Below, one piece after another: positions 25,326-33,156 of a stretch of 64,000 nt of DNA. Origin of the DNA: Curtobacterium luteum (GTDB taxonomy: Bacteria > Actinomycetota > Actinomycetes > Actinomycetales > Microbacteriaceae). Under the pieces are notes generated by a model that worked only from the letters and a program-made list of their open reading frames with translations, made no database searches and was not told where the DNA came from. The stretch is taken from positions 1 through 64,000 of the forward strand of contig NZ_BMOI01000012.1 in NCBI RefSeq assembly GCF_014646995.1, written 5' to 3'. How positions within the stretch are numbered: the first letter of the stretch is position 1; every line of letters starts with the position of its first letter. The translations under genes and the position numbers were made by a program.

Positions 25326-25391
25326 GAGTCTCGGGCAGGCGGACAGATCTCGCGCTGCGGAGCACGAGAAGTGTCCGCGTGGCCGAGACTC
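25326..25391. repeat. two-stage stem-loop, CGAGACTCGG family copy 2
   Basis: Arms GAGTCTCGGGCAGGCGGACA (25326-25345) and TGTCCGCGTGGCCGAGACTC (25372-25391) match at 18 of 20 positions; an inner TCTCGCGCT/AGCACGAGA pairs in the loop. It lies 32 nt past the diflavin reductase stop and may end the glutamate-synthase-like operon. Confidence 0.6.
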
Positions 25392-25422
25392 GGCTCTGCC
25401 GCGACCGGTGGCCGCCCGTGCC

Positions 25423-27210
25423 TCAGTACACGTCGCGGACGTACCGCTTCGCGCGCCGCAGGTCGGCCAGGTACGCGTCCGCGTCCTCCGCCCCGCGCCC
25501 GCGCTGCCCGGCGATGACGTCGAGCAGCGCCTGCTCGACGTCCTTCGCCATCCGTGAGGCGTCGCCGCACACGTACACGAACGCGCCGTCCTCGAGCCAC
25601 CGGTACAGCTCGGCCGCCTGCTCCCGCATCCGGGTCTGCACGTAGACCTTCTCGGCCTGGTCCCGCGAGAACGCGAGGTCGAGCCGGGTCAGCACACCGC
25701 GGTCCTGCAGGTCGGTCAGCTCGTCCTCGTACACGAAGTCCGTGTCGCGGTGCTGGTCGCCGAAGAACAGCCAGTTGCGGCCGGTCGCCCCGGCGGCGGC
25801 CCGCTCGTGGAGGAACCCGCGGAACGGCGCGATGCCGGTGCCCGGGCCGATCATCACGATCGGCGCGTCCCCGTCGGCCGGCACCCCGAACGCGGCGTTC
25901 GGCTGGAGGTACACGTCGACCTCACCGTCGGCCTGCACCCGGTCGGCCAGGTACGTCGAGGCGACACCGGCGTGGGACCGGTGGACGTCGCCGTAGCGGA
26001 CGGACGCGACCGTGAGGTGGACGCGACCGGCGTGCGCGAGCGGGCTCGACGAGATCGAGTACTGTCGCGCCTGCAGTCCGCGGAGGTTCGGCAGCAGCTG
26101 CTCCATCGTCGGTGCCGCGGGCCCGGCGTCGCGGAGCAGGTCGAGGACGTCACGCCCCCACAGCCACCGGTCGAGCTCGTGCTTGTCGCCGTGCGACACG
26201 ACGGCCGCGAGCTCCGACCCGGGAGCACGCTGGACGAGGTCCGCCACGAGGTCCTTCGACGGCGTGCGGATCTCGCGGTCGAGGCGCAGGACCTCACCGA
26301 GGCGCCGGCCGTCGACGTCCGTGCTGCCGTCCGCGCCGAGGTGCGTCAGCAGCTGGTCGACGAGCGCCGGGTCGTTGTGGGGCACTATGGCGAGGGCGTC
26401 CCCGGCCGCGTACTCGATGCCCGAGTCCCCGAGGTCGAACTCGAAGTGACGGATCTCCTTCGCGCTGCGCGGCGAGGAGAGCAGCCGGTTCGCGACGAGC
26501 GGGGCCCGGTACGGGTTGCGCTTGTTCCACTGCGATCCCGGCCGGGAGGCACGGCTCACGCCCGCCCCGCCGGCTGCCGACCCGGAGGCGGTCACCCCGG
26601 CGGTTGGGCCGACCGCACTCGGCTGGGCTCCGGCCTCGGCGGCGAGCCGGTCGAGGACGGCCGTGCTCCACAGCGCCGCGGGGTCCTCGAAGTCGACGTC
26701 GCAGTCGACGCGCTCGTGGACGCGCGTCGCGCCGAGCTGCTCGAAGCGGGTGTCGAGGAGCTTGCCGGCCTGGCAGAACTCGTCGTAGCTGGTGTCCCCG
26801 AGGCCGAGGACGGCGTAGTGCAGCCCCTCGAGCCGCGGCACCGTCGACGCCTGGATCGCGTCCCAGAACAGTCCGGCGTTGTCGGGCATCTCGCCCTCGC
26901 CGTAGGTCGAGGTGACGACGAGCACGTGCGACATCGCCGCGAGCTGCTCCGGCGTGACCGCGTCGAGCGGGGTCGCACGGCCGCCGAGGCCCCGGGCCTT
27001 CGCACCTGCGACGAGCTCGTCTGCGAGGAACTCGGCGTTGCCGGTCTGCGTGCCGAAGAGCACGTCGACGGTGGTCGTCGGGGCGCCGCCGGAGGCGCGC
27101 TTGCCCGCTGCGGCGATGCCCGCGATGAACCCGGCGAGCCAGGACTCCTGGGCCGCCGAGAACGGTGCGTCGACCGGGATCAGGGCACCGGTCGGGGGGA
27201 GCGTGCTCAT
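25423..27210 (-). CDS. CysJ-like diflavin NADPH reductase coupled to the glutamate-synthase-like gene
   Basis: A 595-residue diflavin reductase. Order: N-terminal extension; flavodoxin-like FMN domain (residues about 45-195) with VLFGTQTGNAEFLADEL, TSTYGEGEMPDNAGLFW and LGLGDTSYDEFCQAG; a linker; then the FAD domain with RQYSISSSP; the NADPH domain with GPGTGIAPFRGFL; and the C-terminal KRYVRDVY typical of CysJ. It should pass electrons NADPH-FAD-FMN to an acceptor. No sulfite reductase haemoprotein or sulfate assimilation gene is nearby. Instead its ATG overlaps the stop of the glutamate-synthase-like gene (ATGA), so that protein is the likely partner, in place of GltD. Confidence 0.85.
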   Translation of the reverse strand: MSTLPPTGALIPVDAPFSAAQESWLAGFIAGIAAAGKRASGGAPTTTVDVLFGTQTGNAEFLADELVAGAKARGLGGRATPLDAVTPEQLAAMSHVLVVTSTYGEGEMPDNAGLFWDAIQASTVPRLEGLHYAVLGLGDTSYDEFCQAGKLLDTRFEQLGATRVHERVDCDVDFEDPAALWSTAVLDRLAAEAGAQPSAVGPTAGVTASGSAAGGAGVSRASRPGSQWNKRNPYRAPLVANRLLSSPRSAKEIRHFEFDLGDSGIEYAAGDALAIVPHNDPALVDQLLTHLGADGSTDVDGRRLGEVLRLDREIRTPSKDLVADLVQRAPGSELAAVVSHGDKHELDRWLWGRDVLDLLRDAGPAAPTMEQLLPNLRGLQARQYSISSSPLAHAGRVHLTVASVRYGDVHRSHAGVASTYLADRVQADGEVDVYLQPNAAFGVPADGDAPIVMIGPGTGIAPFRGFLHERAAAGATGRNWLFFGDQHRDTDFVYEDELTDLQDRGVLTRLDLAFSRDQAEKVYVQTRMREQAAELYRWLEDGAFVYVCGDASRMAKDVEQALLDVIAGQRGRGAEDADAYLADLRRAKRYVRDVY

Positions 27211-30200
27211 GCCGACACCACCTCGGTCGGGGCCTGCGGTGCGCGGCCGGCGATGTCCTCGAGCGCGGCGTTCGCGAGCAGCTCGTCGAAGCGGGCAGCC
27301 CGGACACGACCGGCGTTCTTGGCGTTCTGGTGCATGATCCACCCCGTGGTGCCCGGCATGTCCGTGCTGCGGTTGTTCCGCTGCGCGAGCGCACGCTTCG
27401 AGTCGTCGAGCCGCTTGACGGCGATGAGGGTCGCGAGCTCGTCGTCCGCGAACCGGTCGAAGGTGCCGCGGAGGTACTTGACGACGCGCTGCTTGACCTG
27501 GAAGTCCTCGGTCAGGATGAGGTTCCGGACCGCCTCGGTCACCCGCGGGTCCGAGGAGCCGGCGCCCGGGACACGCTCCTGCGCCACGTCCTGCGCGACC
27601 CCGAGCACCGTGTAGGACGACAGCAGCGAGAACATGTCCTCGCCCTGGTCGCCGAGCGCGGGGGCGCGGCCGCCGAGCACGGTGCGCTGGTCGCGGTAGT
27701 CGACCTTGAACGCACGCAGCTTGTCGGTCGCCACCGAGTTCGCGAGCTCGTCGAGGAGCTCCGCCCGGGTCGCGGCCGCGAGGATCTCGTCGGCGTCCTG
27801 GCTGAGCAGCAGCGCGCGCGGCATGCCGACGTACACGTGCTGGCGGGTGGTCTCCCACTCGGCGAGCAGTCGCTCGGCGAGGGGTGAGCCCGTGGCCTCG
27901 AGGTGCCACTCGAGCAGGAGTCGGGCCGCGGCCTCGTGGAACGCGCCCCGGTCGGTCTCGGTGACCGGGAAGACCAGGAGCGAGTCGGTGCTCGCGCGCT
28001 CGGTGACCGCGCCCGACGGGTCGTACTGGTACAGGAACCCGCCGGACATGCCGTTGCCGACCCCCTTGCCGTACGCGCCGAGGTTGAACACCGCGCCGCC
28101 GGTCATGTACTCGCACCCGAAGTCGCCGATGCCCTCGACGACGGCGGTCGCGCCCGAGTTGCGGACGGCGAACCGGTCACCCGCCTCGCCCTCGACGAAC
28201 GTGCGACCACCGGTGGCGCCGAACAGTGCGAAGTTGCCGACGAGGACGTTGCCGCCCCGCTCGACGCTGCCGCCGCCGGGTGCCCGGACGACGATCCGGC
28301 CACCGGACTGGCTCTTGCCGACACCGTCGTTCGCGGTCCCGACGTGCTCGAGCGTGATGCCGTCGTTCGTGAAGACCCCGTAGGACTGGCCGGCGGAGCC
28401 GCTCGTGCGGATCGTCACGGCACCGTCGACGAGGCGACGCCGACCGCGGTCGTCCGTCGTGATAGCCGGGTGCGCGGACAGGTCGACCCCGCGCAGCTCG
28501 TGGTTGAGCAGGCGCTCGACGTCGATGCCCAGCTGGCCGCCGACCGACTTGTCGGCGTTGCCGAGCACGATGCCGTCGACGGTCAGGGCGTGCTCGTGGC
28601 CCTCGACCAGGGCCGTGCGGACCTGGTCGATGAGCGCGTCGTCGGTCCGGAAGTCCTTCTCGAGGTACTCCGGGTCCGTCACGACCTTCTCCGGCACCTG
28701 CGCGAGCAGGTTCCGGACGTCCAGCCGCCCGACGCTCGCCGGGTGGTCGAGGAGCTGCAGCAGGTCGGTGCGACCGCGGGCCTCGCGCAGGGAGCGCAGA
28801 CCGAGGCGGGCGAGGATCTGGCGCACGTCGTGGGCGATGTTGAGCAGGTACTGCGCGAGCGCACGCGGGTCGCCCTCGAACGCCTCGGCGTTCGTGGTGA
28901 GGCCCGCCGGGCACTTCACGTTGCAGTTCTTCGCCATCACGCAGCCGAGCATCATGAGCGCGGTCGTGCCGAACTCGAACGAGTCCCCGCCGAGCAGCGC
29001 GCTCGTGACGACGTCCGACCCGGTCTGGTGCGCACCCGAGCAGCGGAGCGTGACCTTCTGGCGCAGGCCGTTCGCGACGAGGGCCTGGTGCACCTCGGCC
29101 ACACCGATCTCCGCCGACCGCCCGGCGTACTTCAGGCTGGTGACGGCCGCGGCGCCCGTGCCGCCGGTGTTCCCGGCGACGTTGATGACGTCGGCGCCGG
29201 CCTTGGCCACACCGACCGCGATCGTGCCGATGCCCTCGGAGGACACGAGCTTCACGACCACCCGCACCCGGGCGGCCTTGCAGTCGTGGATGAGCTGCGC
29301 GAGGTCCTCGATCGAGTACGTGTCGTGGTGCGGCGGCGGCGAGATGAGCTCGACGCCCGGCGTGCCGCCCCGGGCCGCCGCGATGTCGACGGTGACCTTC
29401 GGCGCGGGCAGCTGACCGCCCTCGCCGGGCTTCGCGCCCTGACCGATCTTGATCTCGAGCTCCTCGAGCATCGGGTCGGCGAGGTAGCCCGCCCAGATGC
29501 CGAAGCGCCCCGAGGCGAACTGCTTGATGCGCGAACCGCGGATGGTGCCGTAGCGGGAGTGGTGCTCGCCGCCCTCGCCGGAGTTCGACATGCCCCCGAC
29601 CATGTTCGTGCCGTGCGCGACGGCCTCGTGCGCCGTGGCGACGAGGGCGCCGTGGCTCATCGCGCCGGAGGCCAGCGTGCGGGTGATCTCGTGCGCCGGC
29701 TGGACCTCGGCCACGTCCACGCTCGCCGGTGCCTGCTGCAGGATGCCGAGCAGGTCGGCTGCGGCGCCGGTGGCGCGGAGCGTCACCCGGTCGTCGGCGA
29801 CGGAGTCGACGTCGACCAGGCCCGGGTGCAGGAGGGCGAGCCCGTCCGCGAGGGCACGGTGGCGCTGCGCACCCGTGGGACCGGTCGAGGTGAGCTCCAG
29901 ACGGAACCGCACCGTGCCTCCCGGCAGTCCCTCGGAGGACGCGCGCGAGCCGGAGAGCCCACGCACGGTGACGCTGGCGTTGCCGACGGTCGCGAAGCGG
30001 CCGAGTTCGCGCGCGAAGTCCTCCGCCTCGTCGATGCCGGTGACGTCCGCGGGCAACGCGAGCACGTCGCGGAGCGCGGCGGGACGGCGCGACCGCTCGT
30101 CGTGCGTCGTCTGCAGGAACGAGACGTAGCCGGGCGTGATGCGGTGCCCGTCGATCTCGGCGTCGCTCAGCCGGTCGTAGCCGGTGTTCCGGTACGCCGC

Positions 30201-32783
30201 GTCGGAGATGCCGAACGAGTCGTCGAGCTGCCCGAGCGTGAGCAGCCGCAGCGCGTCCGAGTCGCCGGAGCGCTCGAAGGCCGGGCGCTCCTCGGTCATG
30301 CCGCCGAAGCCGCGGACGCTCGCGACACCGAACGAGTGCCCGGCGCCGTCCGAGCGCTCCTTGAACAGGCCGAGGAGCGGCACCTGGCCCTCGGTCGCGA
30401 CGCTGCGGGCACGCTCGTGCCAGTCCGTCGCCGCCTGTGCGATGCGGGTGAATCCGACGCCGCCGACCGGGGCGTCCATGTGCGGGAAGACCCGCGCGAA
30501 CAGGTCGTCGCTCGTGTCGAGGTAGTTCGGCTCGAAGAACTCACCGCCGATGTAGCTCTCCGCCGTGCACAGGCCCACGCGGCCCATCGTCTTCGCGAGG
30601 GCCTTCTCAGCGGCCTTCCGGAAGCGCTTGAGGGCGAGGTCGGTCGCGGTGTGCTCACCGGCCGGGGCAGCCTCGGCGGGGTACTTCTCCTCCGCGCGGA
30701 GGCGGGCGCTCAGGCTGTAGACGGCCGAGGCACCGAAGCCGAGCGCCGTGGCGACGTGGTGGGACGACGGCAGCTGGCCGGACTCGGCGACGACGGAGAC
30801 CCGCAGCCGCAGCCCGGTCTCGATGAGCCGCTGGTTGACGGCGGCCACCGCCAGGATGACGGGCAGCGCGGCGTGCGTCGAGGACACGCTGCGGTCGGTG
30901 AGGACCGCGATGCCGCCGGAACGCTCGGCGAACGCGGCGACGGCGTCGGCGAGATGCTCGGTCGCCGCCCGCACCGCGTCGGCGTTCGCCTGCTCGTCGC
31001 CGAGCACCGGCACGTAGAGCATGTCGAAGCGCTCGAGCGGCACGATGTCCTGGTCCCGCAGGCGCACCATGTCGAGGTGCCCGAGGACGGGGGACTGCAC
31101 CACGATCTGCCGGCTCGGCGCACCGTCCCCGCTGCCGGTCCCGTCGGGCTTGCTGCCGAGGGCGACACGCATCGACATGCCGTCGGCCTCGCGGATCGAG
31201 TCGAGCGGCGGGTTCGTCACCTGCGCGAAGCGCTGCGAGAAGTACTTCGCCATGCCGCCCTCGGTGTCGCTGAGGGCGTTGATCGCGTTGCCGTAGCCCA
31301 TCGCCGAGATGCGCTCCGACCCGTTCTGGAGCATCGGGTCGAGCATGAACCGGAAGCTCTCCTGGTTCAGCGAGTAGGCCACGTACCGGCCCGCCAGCGA
31401 CAGGTCGCCGTCGTAGCCGAGGGTCGTCGTGCCGCGCTGGTAGTCCGGCACGGGCAGGTCGTCCAGGTCGACACGTGCGGCCTCGAGGAGCTCCGCGTAG
31501 GGCTTGCGCTCCGCGAGCACGTCGAGCACCTCGCGCGTCCGCATGAGGGAGCCGGAGCGGTGGTCGACGACGAGCATGCCGCCGGCCTCGATCCGCCCGC
31601 GGTGCACGACGTCGGCGGCGTCGAACTCGACCTGCCCGGCCTCGGACGCCACGACGAGGTACTCGTCCGTCTGCACGGTGCGCAGCGGGCGGAGCCCGAG
31701 CCGGTCGAGTCGGGCACCCACGACGTCGCCGTCGCTGAAGATCACGGCCGCGGGGCCGTCGTTCTTCTCCTCGTAGAGCGAGAAGTACTCGAGCATGGCC
31801 CGGACGTCCGGCGTGAGCGTGCGGTCGTTCTCCCAGGCCGGCGGCATGAGCGACACCACGGCCTCGACGATGTCCAGGCCGTCGTCGAACACGCGGCTCT
31901 GCAGGGTCTGGTCGAGACGGCTCGAGTCCGACTGGCCCGGGGGCCGGACGATGCTGCGGGTGCGGGCACGCGCCAGTGCCTCGTCCGAGAGGCGGTTCTT
32001 CCGATCCGTGTTGAGCTCGCCGTTGTGCGCCATGAGGCGGAACGGCTGCGCCATCGTCGGGTGCGGCTCGGTGTTCGTCGAGAAGCGCGTGTGGAAGTAG
32101 AGCGTCCGCACCGAGTGTCGCGGGTCCGTGAGGTCGCGGAAGTACGAGATGACCTCGCCCGAGTTCAGCCGGCCCTTGAGGATCTGCGTCCGGGCGCTGA
32201 GCGACAGCGGGTACAGGGCGGCGTGCGGCGCGTGCGCCTCGGCTGCCTGGGTGTAGGAGACGCGCTCGACGGCGAGGAGCGCACGGTTCGCGGCGGCGTC
32301 GACCTCCGAGCGCTCCCAGGACGACGGCGCGCGGAACACCCACTGCACGATCGGCAGCTGGTACTGCTCGGCCTCGGGGCGCGTCACCGAGTGGTCCACG
32401 GGGACGTCCCGGACGACGAGGAGCTCGAAGCCCTCGTGCGTGATCGCGTCGGTGACGACCTGCTGGGCGGCTGCCCGCGCGTCGGCGCCGGACGGGGTGG
32501 TGTCGCCCGGCACGAAGCAGTTCGCGACGCCGAAGTGCCCGGCGCGCAGGGTCTCGCCGGTGATCGCGCTGAAGAACTCCACCGACAGGTCGATGCTCAC
32601 GCCGGCGCCGTCCCCGACACCCTCGGCGGACTTGCCGCCGCGGTGGGGGATCGAGCAGAGCGCTGCGTCGCCCTTGCGGATCACGTCGTGCGTCGGCACC
32701 CCGTCGAGGCGGGTGATGAAGCCGACGCCGCAGTCGCTCGATTCGCGGGCAGGGTCGTGGAGACCGAAGGGGGAGTGGTTCAC
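27207..32783 (-). CDS. gltB: very long glutamate-synthase (GltB)-like protein
   Basis: 1858 residues, against about 1500 for usual GltB. Order: class II glutaminase domain from Cys18 (SSDCGVGFITRLDG; also IPHRGGKSAEGVGDGAG, TRFSTNTEPHPTMAQPF and MAHNGELNT); a central domain with HAALPVILAVAAVNQRL (about residue 640); an unusual insert of some 250-300 residues; the FMN/synthase domain (GAMSHGALVATAHEA, GGMSNSGEGGEHHSRYG, VAGNTGGTGAA); a cluster motif C1281-x5-C1287-x3-C1291, one residue shorter than the usual CX5CX4C; a GXGXG beta-helix domain (about 1430-1640); and a C-terminal tail of about 200 residues. The start is GTG 32783; the first 17 residues would be a propeptide. No GltD follows; a diflavin reductase does. 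It may be a glutamate synthase with another electron donor or a related amidotransferase. Confidence 0.85.
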   Translation of the reverse strand: MNHSPFGLHDPARESSDCGVGFITRLDGVPTHDVIRKGDAALCSIPHRGGKSAEGVGDGAGVSIDLSVEFFSAITGETLRAGHFGVANCFVPGDTTPSGADARAAAQQVVTDAITHEGFELLVVRDVPVDHSVTRPEAEQYQLPIVQWVFRAPSSWERSEVDAAANRALLAVERVSYTQAAEAHAPHAALYPLSLSARTQILKGRLNSGEVISYFRDLTDPRHSVRTLYFHTRFSTNTEPHPTMAQPFRLMAHNGELNTDRKNRLSDEALARARTRSIVRPPGQSDSSRLDQTLQSRVFDDGLDIVEAVVSLMPPAWENDRTLTPDVRAMLEYFSLYEEKNDGPAAVIFSDGDVVGARLDRLGLRPLRTVQTDEYLVVASEAGQVEFDAADVVHRGRIEAGGMLVVDHRSGSLMRTREVLDVLAERKPYAELLEAARVDLDDLPVPDYQRGTTTLGYDGDLSLAGRYVAYSLNQESFRFMLDPMLQNGSERISAMGYGNAINALSDTEGGMAKYFSQRFAQVTNPPLDSIREADGMSMRVALGSKPDGTGSGDGAPSRQIVVQSPVLGHLDMVRLRDQDIVPLERFDMLYVPVLGDEQANADAVRAATEHLADAVAAFAERSGGIAVLTDRSVSSTHAALPVILAVAAVNQRLIETGLRLRVSVVAESGQLPSSHHVATALGFGASAVYSLSARLRAEEKYPAEAAPAGEHTATDLALKRFRKAAEKALAKTMGRVGLCTAESYIGGEFFEPNYLDTSDDLFARVFPHMDAPVGGVGFTRIAQAATDWHERARSVATEGQVPLLGLFKERSDGAGHSFGVASVRGFGGMTEERPAFERSGDSDALRLLTLGQLDDSFGISDAAYRNTGYDRLSDAEIDGHRITPGYVSFLQTTHDERSRRPAALRDVLALPADVTGIDEAEDFARELGRFATVGNASVTVRGLSGSRASSEGLPGGTVRFRLELTSTGPTGAQRHRALADGLALLHPGLVDVDSVADDRVTLRATGAAADLLGILQQAPASVDVAEVQPAHEITRTLASGAMSHGALVATAHEAVAHGTNMVGGMSNSGEGGEHHSRYGTIRGSRIKQFASGRFGIWAGYLADPMLEELEIKIGQGAKPGEGGQLPAPKVTVDIAAARGGTPGVELISPPPHHDTYSIEDLAQLIHDCKAARVRVVVKLVSSEGIGTIAVGVAKAGADVINVAGNTGGTGAAAVTSLKYAGRSAEIGVAEVHQALVANGLRQKVTLRCSGAHQTGSDVVTSALLGGDSFEFGTTALMMLGCVMAKNCNVKCPAGLTTNAEAFEGDPRALAQYLLNIAHDVRQILARLGLRSLREARGRTDLLQLLDHPASVGRLDVRNLLAQVPEKVVTDPEYLEKDFRTDDALIDQVRTALVEGHEHALTVDGIVLGNADKSVGGQLGIDVERLLNHELRGVDLSAHPAITTDDRGRRRLVDGAVTIRTSGSAGQSYGVFTNDGITLEHVGTANDGVGKSQSGGRIVVRAPGGGSVERGGNVLVGNFALFGATGGRTFVEGEAGDRFAVRNSGATAVVEGIGDFGCEYMTGGAVFNLGAYGKGVGNGMSGGFLYQYDPSGAVTERASTDSLLVFPVTETDRGAFHEAAARLLLEWHLEATGSPLAERLLAEWETTRQHVYVGMPRALLLSQDADEILAAATRAELLDELANSVATDKLRAFKVDYRDQRTVLGGRAPALGDQGEDMFSLLSSYTVLGVAQDVAQERVPGAGSSDPRVTEAVRNLILTEDFQVKQRVVKYLRGTFDRFADDELATLIAVKRLDDSKRALAQRNNRSTDMPGTTGWIMHQNAKNAGRVRAARFDELLANAALEDIAGRAPQAPTEVVSA

Positions 32784-32907
32784 GTGCGGGTCCAGTGGAG
32801 CGTGTGCCGACAGGCAGCGGACGGCCACGCTGCTTCCTCGGAGCGCTCGCCGCGGGCATGCCGTCGGGTGACAGCCGGGCCCTGTGGGGTGGTGGTGCGG
32901 TGAGGCG

Positions 32908-32937
32908 ATGCTACGGCTTGGTATACCGCGGGCGCAA
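32908..32937 (-). promoter_or_regulatory. possible promoter of the glutamate-synthase-like operon
   Basis: On the minus strand TTGCGC (32932-32937), an 18-nt spacer and TAGCAT (32908-32913) resemble a promoter, with the 8-bp palindrome GGTATACC (32920-32927) inside the spacer. It implies a leader of about 120 nt before the GTG. The 32784-33156 gap otherwise holds a half-copy of the GGACGGGAGGC repeat (32947-32957) and two hairpins. Confidence 0.35.
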
Positions 32938-33044
32938 CAGACCGGCCGGACGGGAGGCGCGGCGCGGGTCCGGCGGGCGTGCCCGGCCTGGCGAGTGGGC
33001 GCGCGGCGCGTGGCGCGTGGGCGCGCGGCGTTCTCCGCACGGTG

Positions 33045-33099
33045 CGAGGTTCCACACACGGTGGGACGGTGACACCGTCCCACCGTGTGTGGAACCTCG
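33045..33099. repeat. 55-bp perfect inverted repeat (27-bp arms, 1-nt centre)
   Basis: Left arm starts CGAGGTTCCACACACGGTGG (33045-33071), the centre is A33072, and the right arm (33073-33099) is its exact reverse complement. It lies between the 3' end of the glycosyltransferase gene and the glutamate-synthase-like promoter, so may be an unusually long terminator or a cruciform. Confidence 0.7.
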
Positions 33100-33109
33100 A
33101 ACCGTCGAG

Positions 33110-33138
33110 CGAGCCCCTCGCACCGTGCGAGGGGCTCG
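33110..33138. terminator. hairpin downstream of the glycosyltransferase gene
   Basis: CGAGCCCCTCGCA-CCG-TGCGAGGGGCTCG has perfect 13-bp arms and a 3-nt loop, 18 nt past the stop of the GT2-GtrA gene. It is a typical strong intrinsic terminator without a U-tract. Confidence 0.7.
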
Positions 33139-33156
33139 GGCGGGGGACCGGGGACG

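Noticed and set aside
25423..27210. Reading the diflavin reductase as part of a sulfite reductase (CysJ)
   Set aside because: The C-terminus matches CysJ, but there is no sulfite reductase haemoprotein, PAPS reductase or sulfate gene nearby; the gene is coupled to the glutamate-synthase-like gene. The sulfite role is not excluded by sequence alone.
27903..32903. A 1666-residue open frame on the plus strand, antisense to the glutamate-synthase-like gene
   Set aside because: It is rich in Arg/Ala/Asp/Val/His, has no recognisable motif and mirrors the codon bias of the real gene. Such antisense frames are normal at this G+C content.
32784..33030. A leader peptide or riboswitch upstream of the glutamate-synthase-like gene
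   Set aside because: The about 120-nt leader shows no conserved-looking stem set that I can match to glutamine or other riboswitches, and the short frames in it are ordinary high-GC frames.
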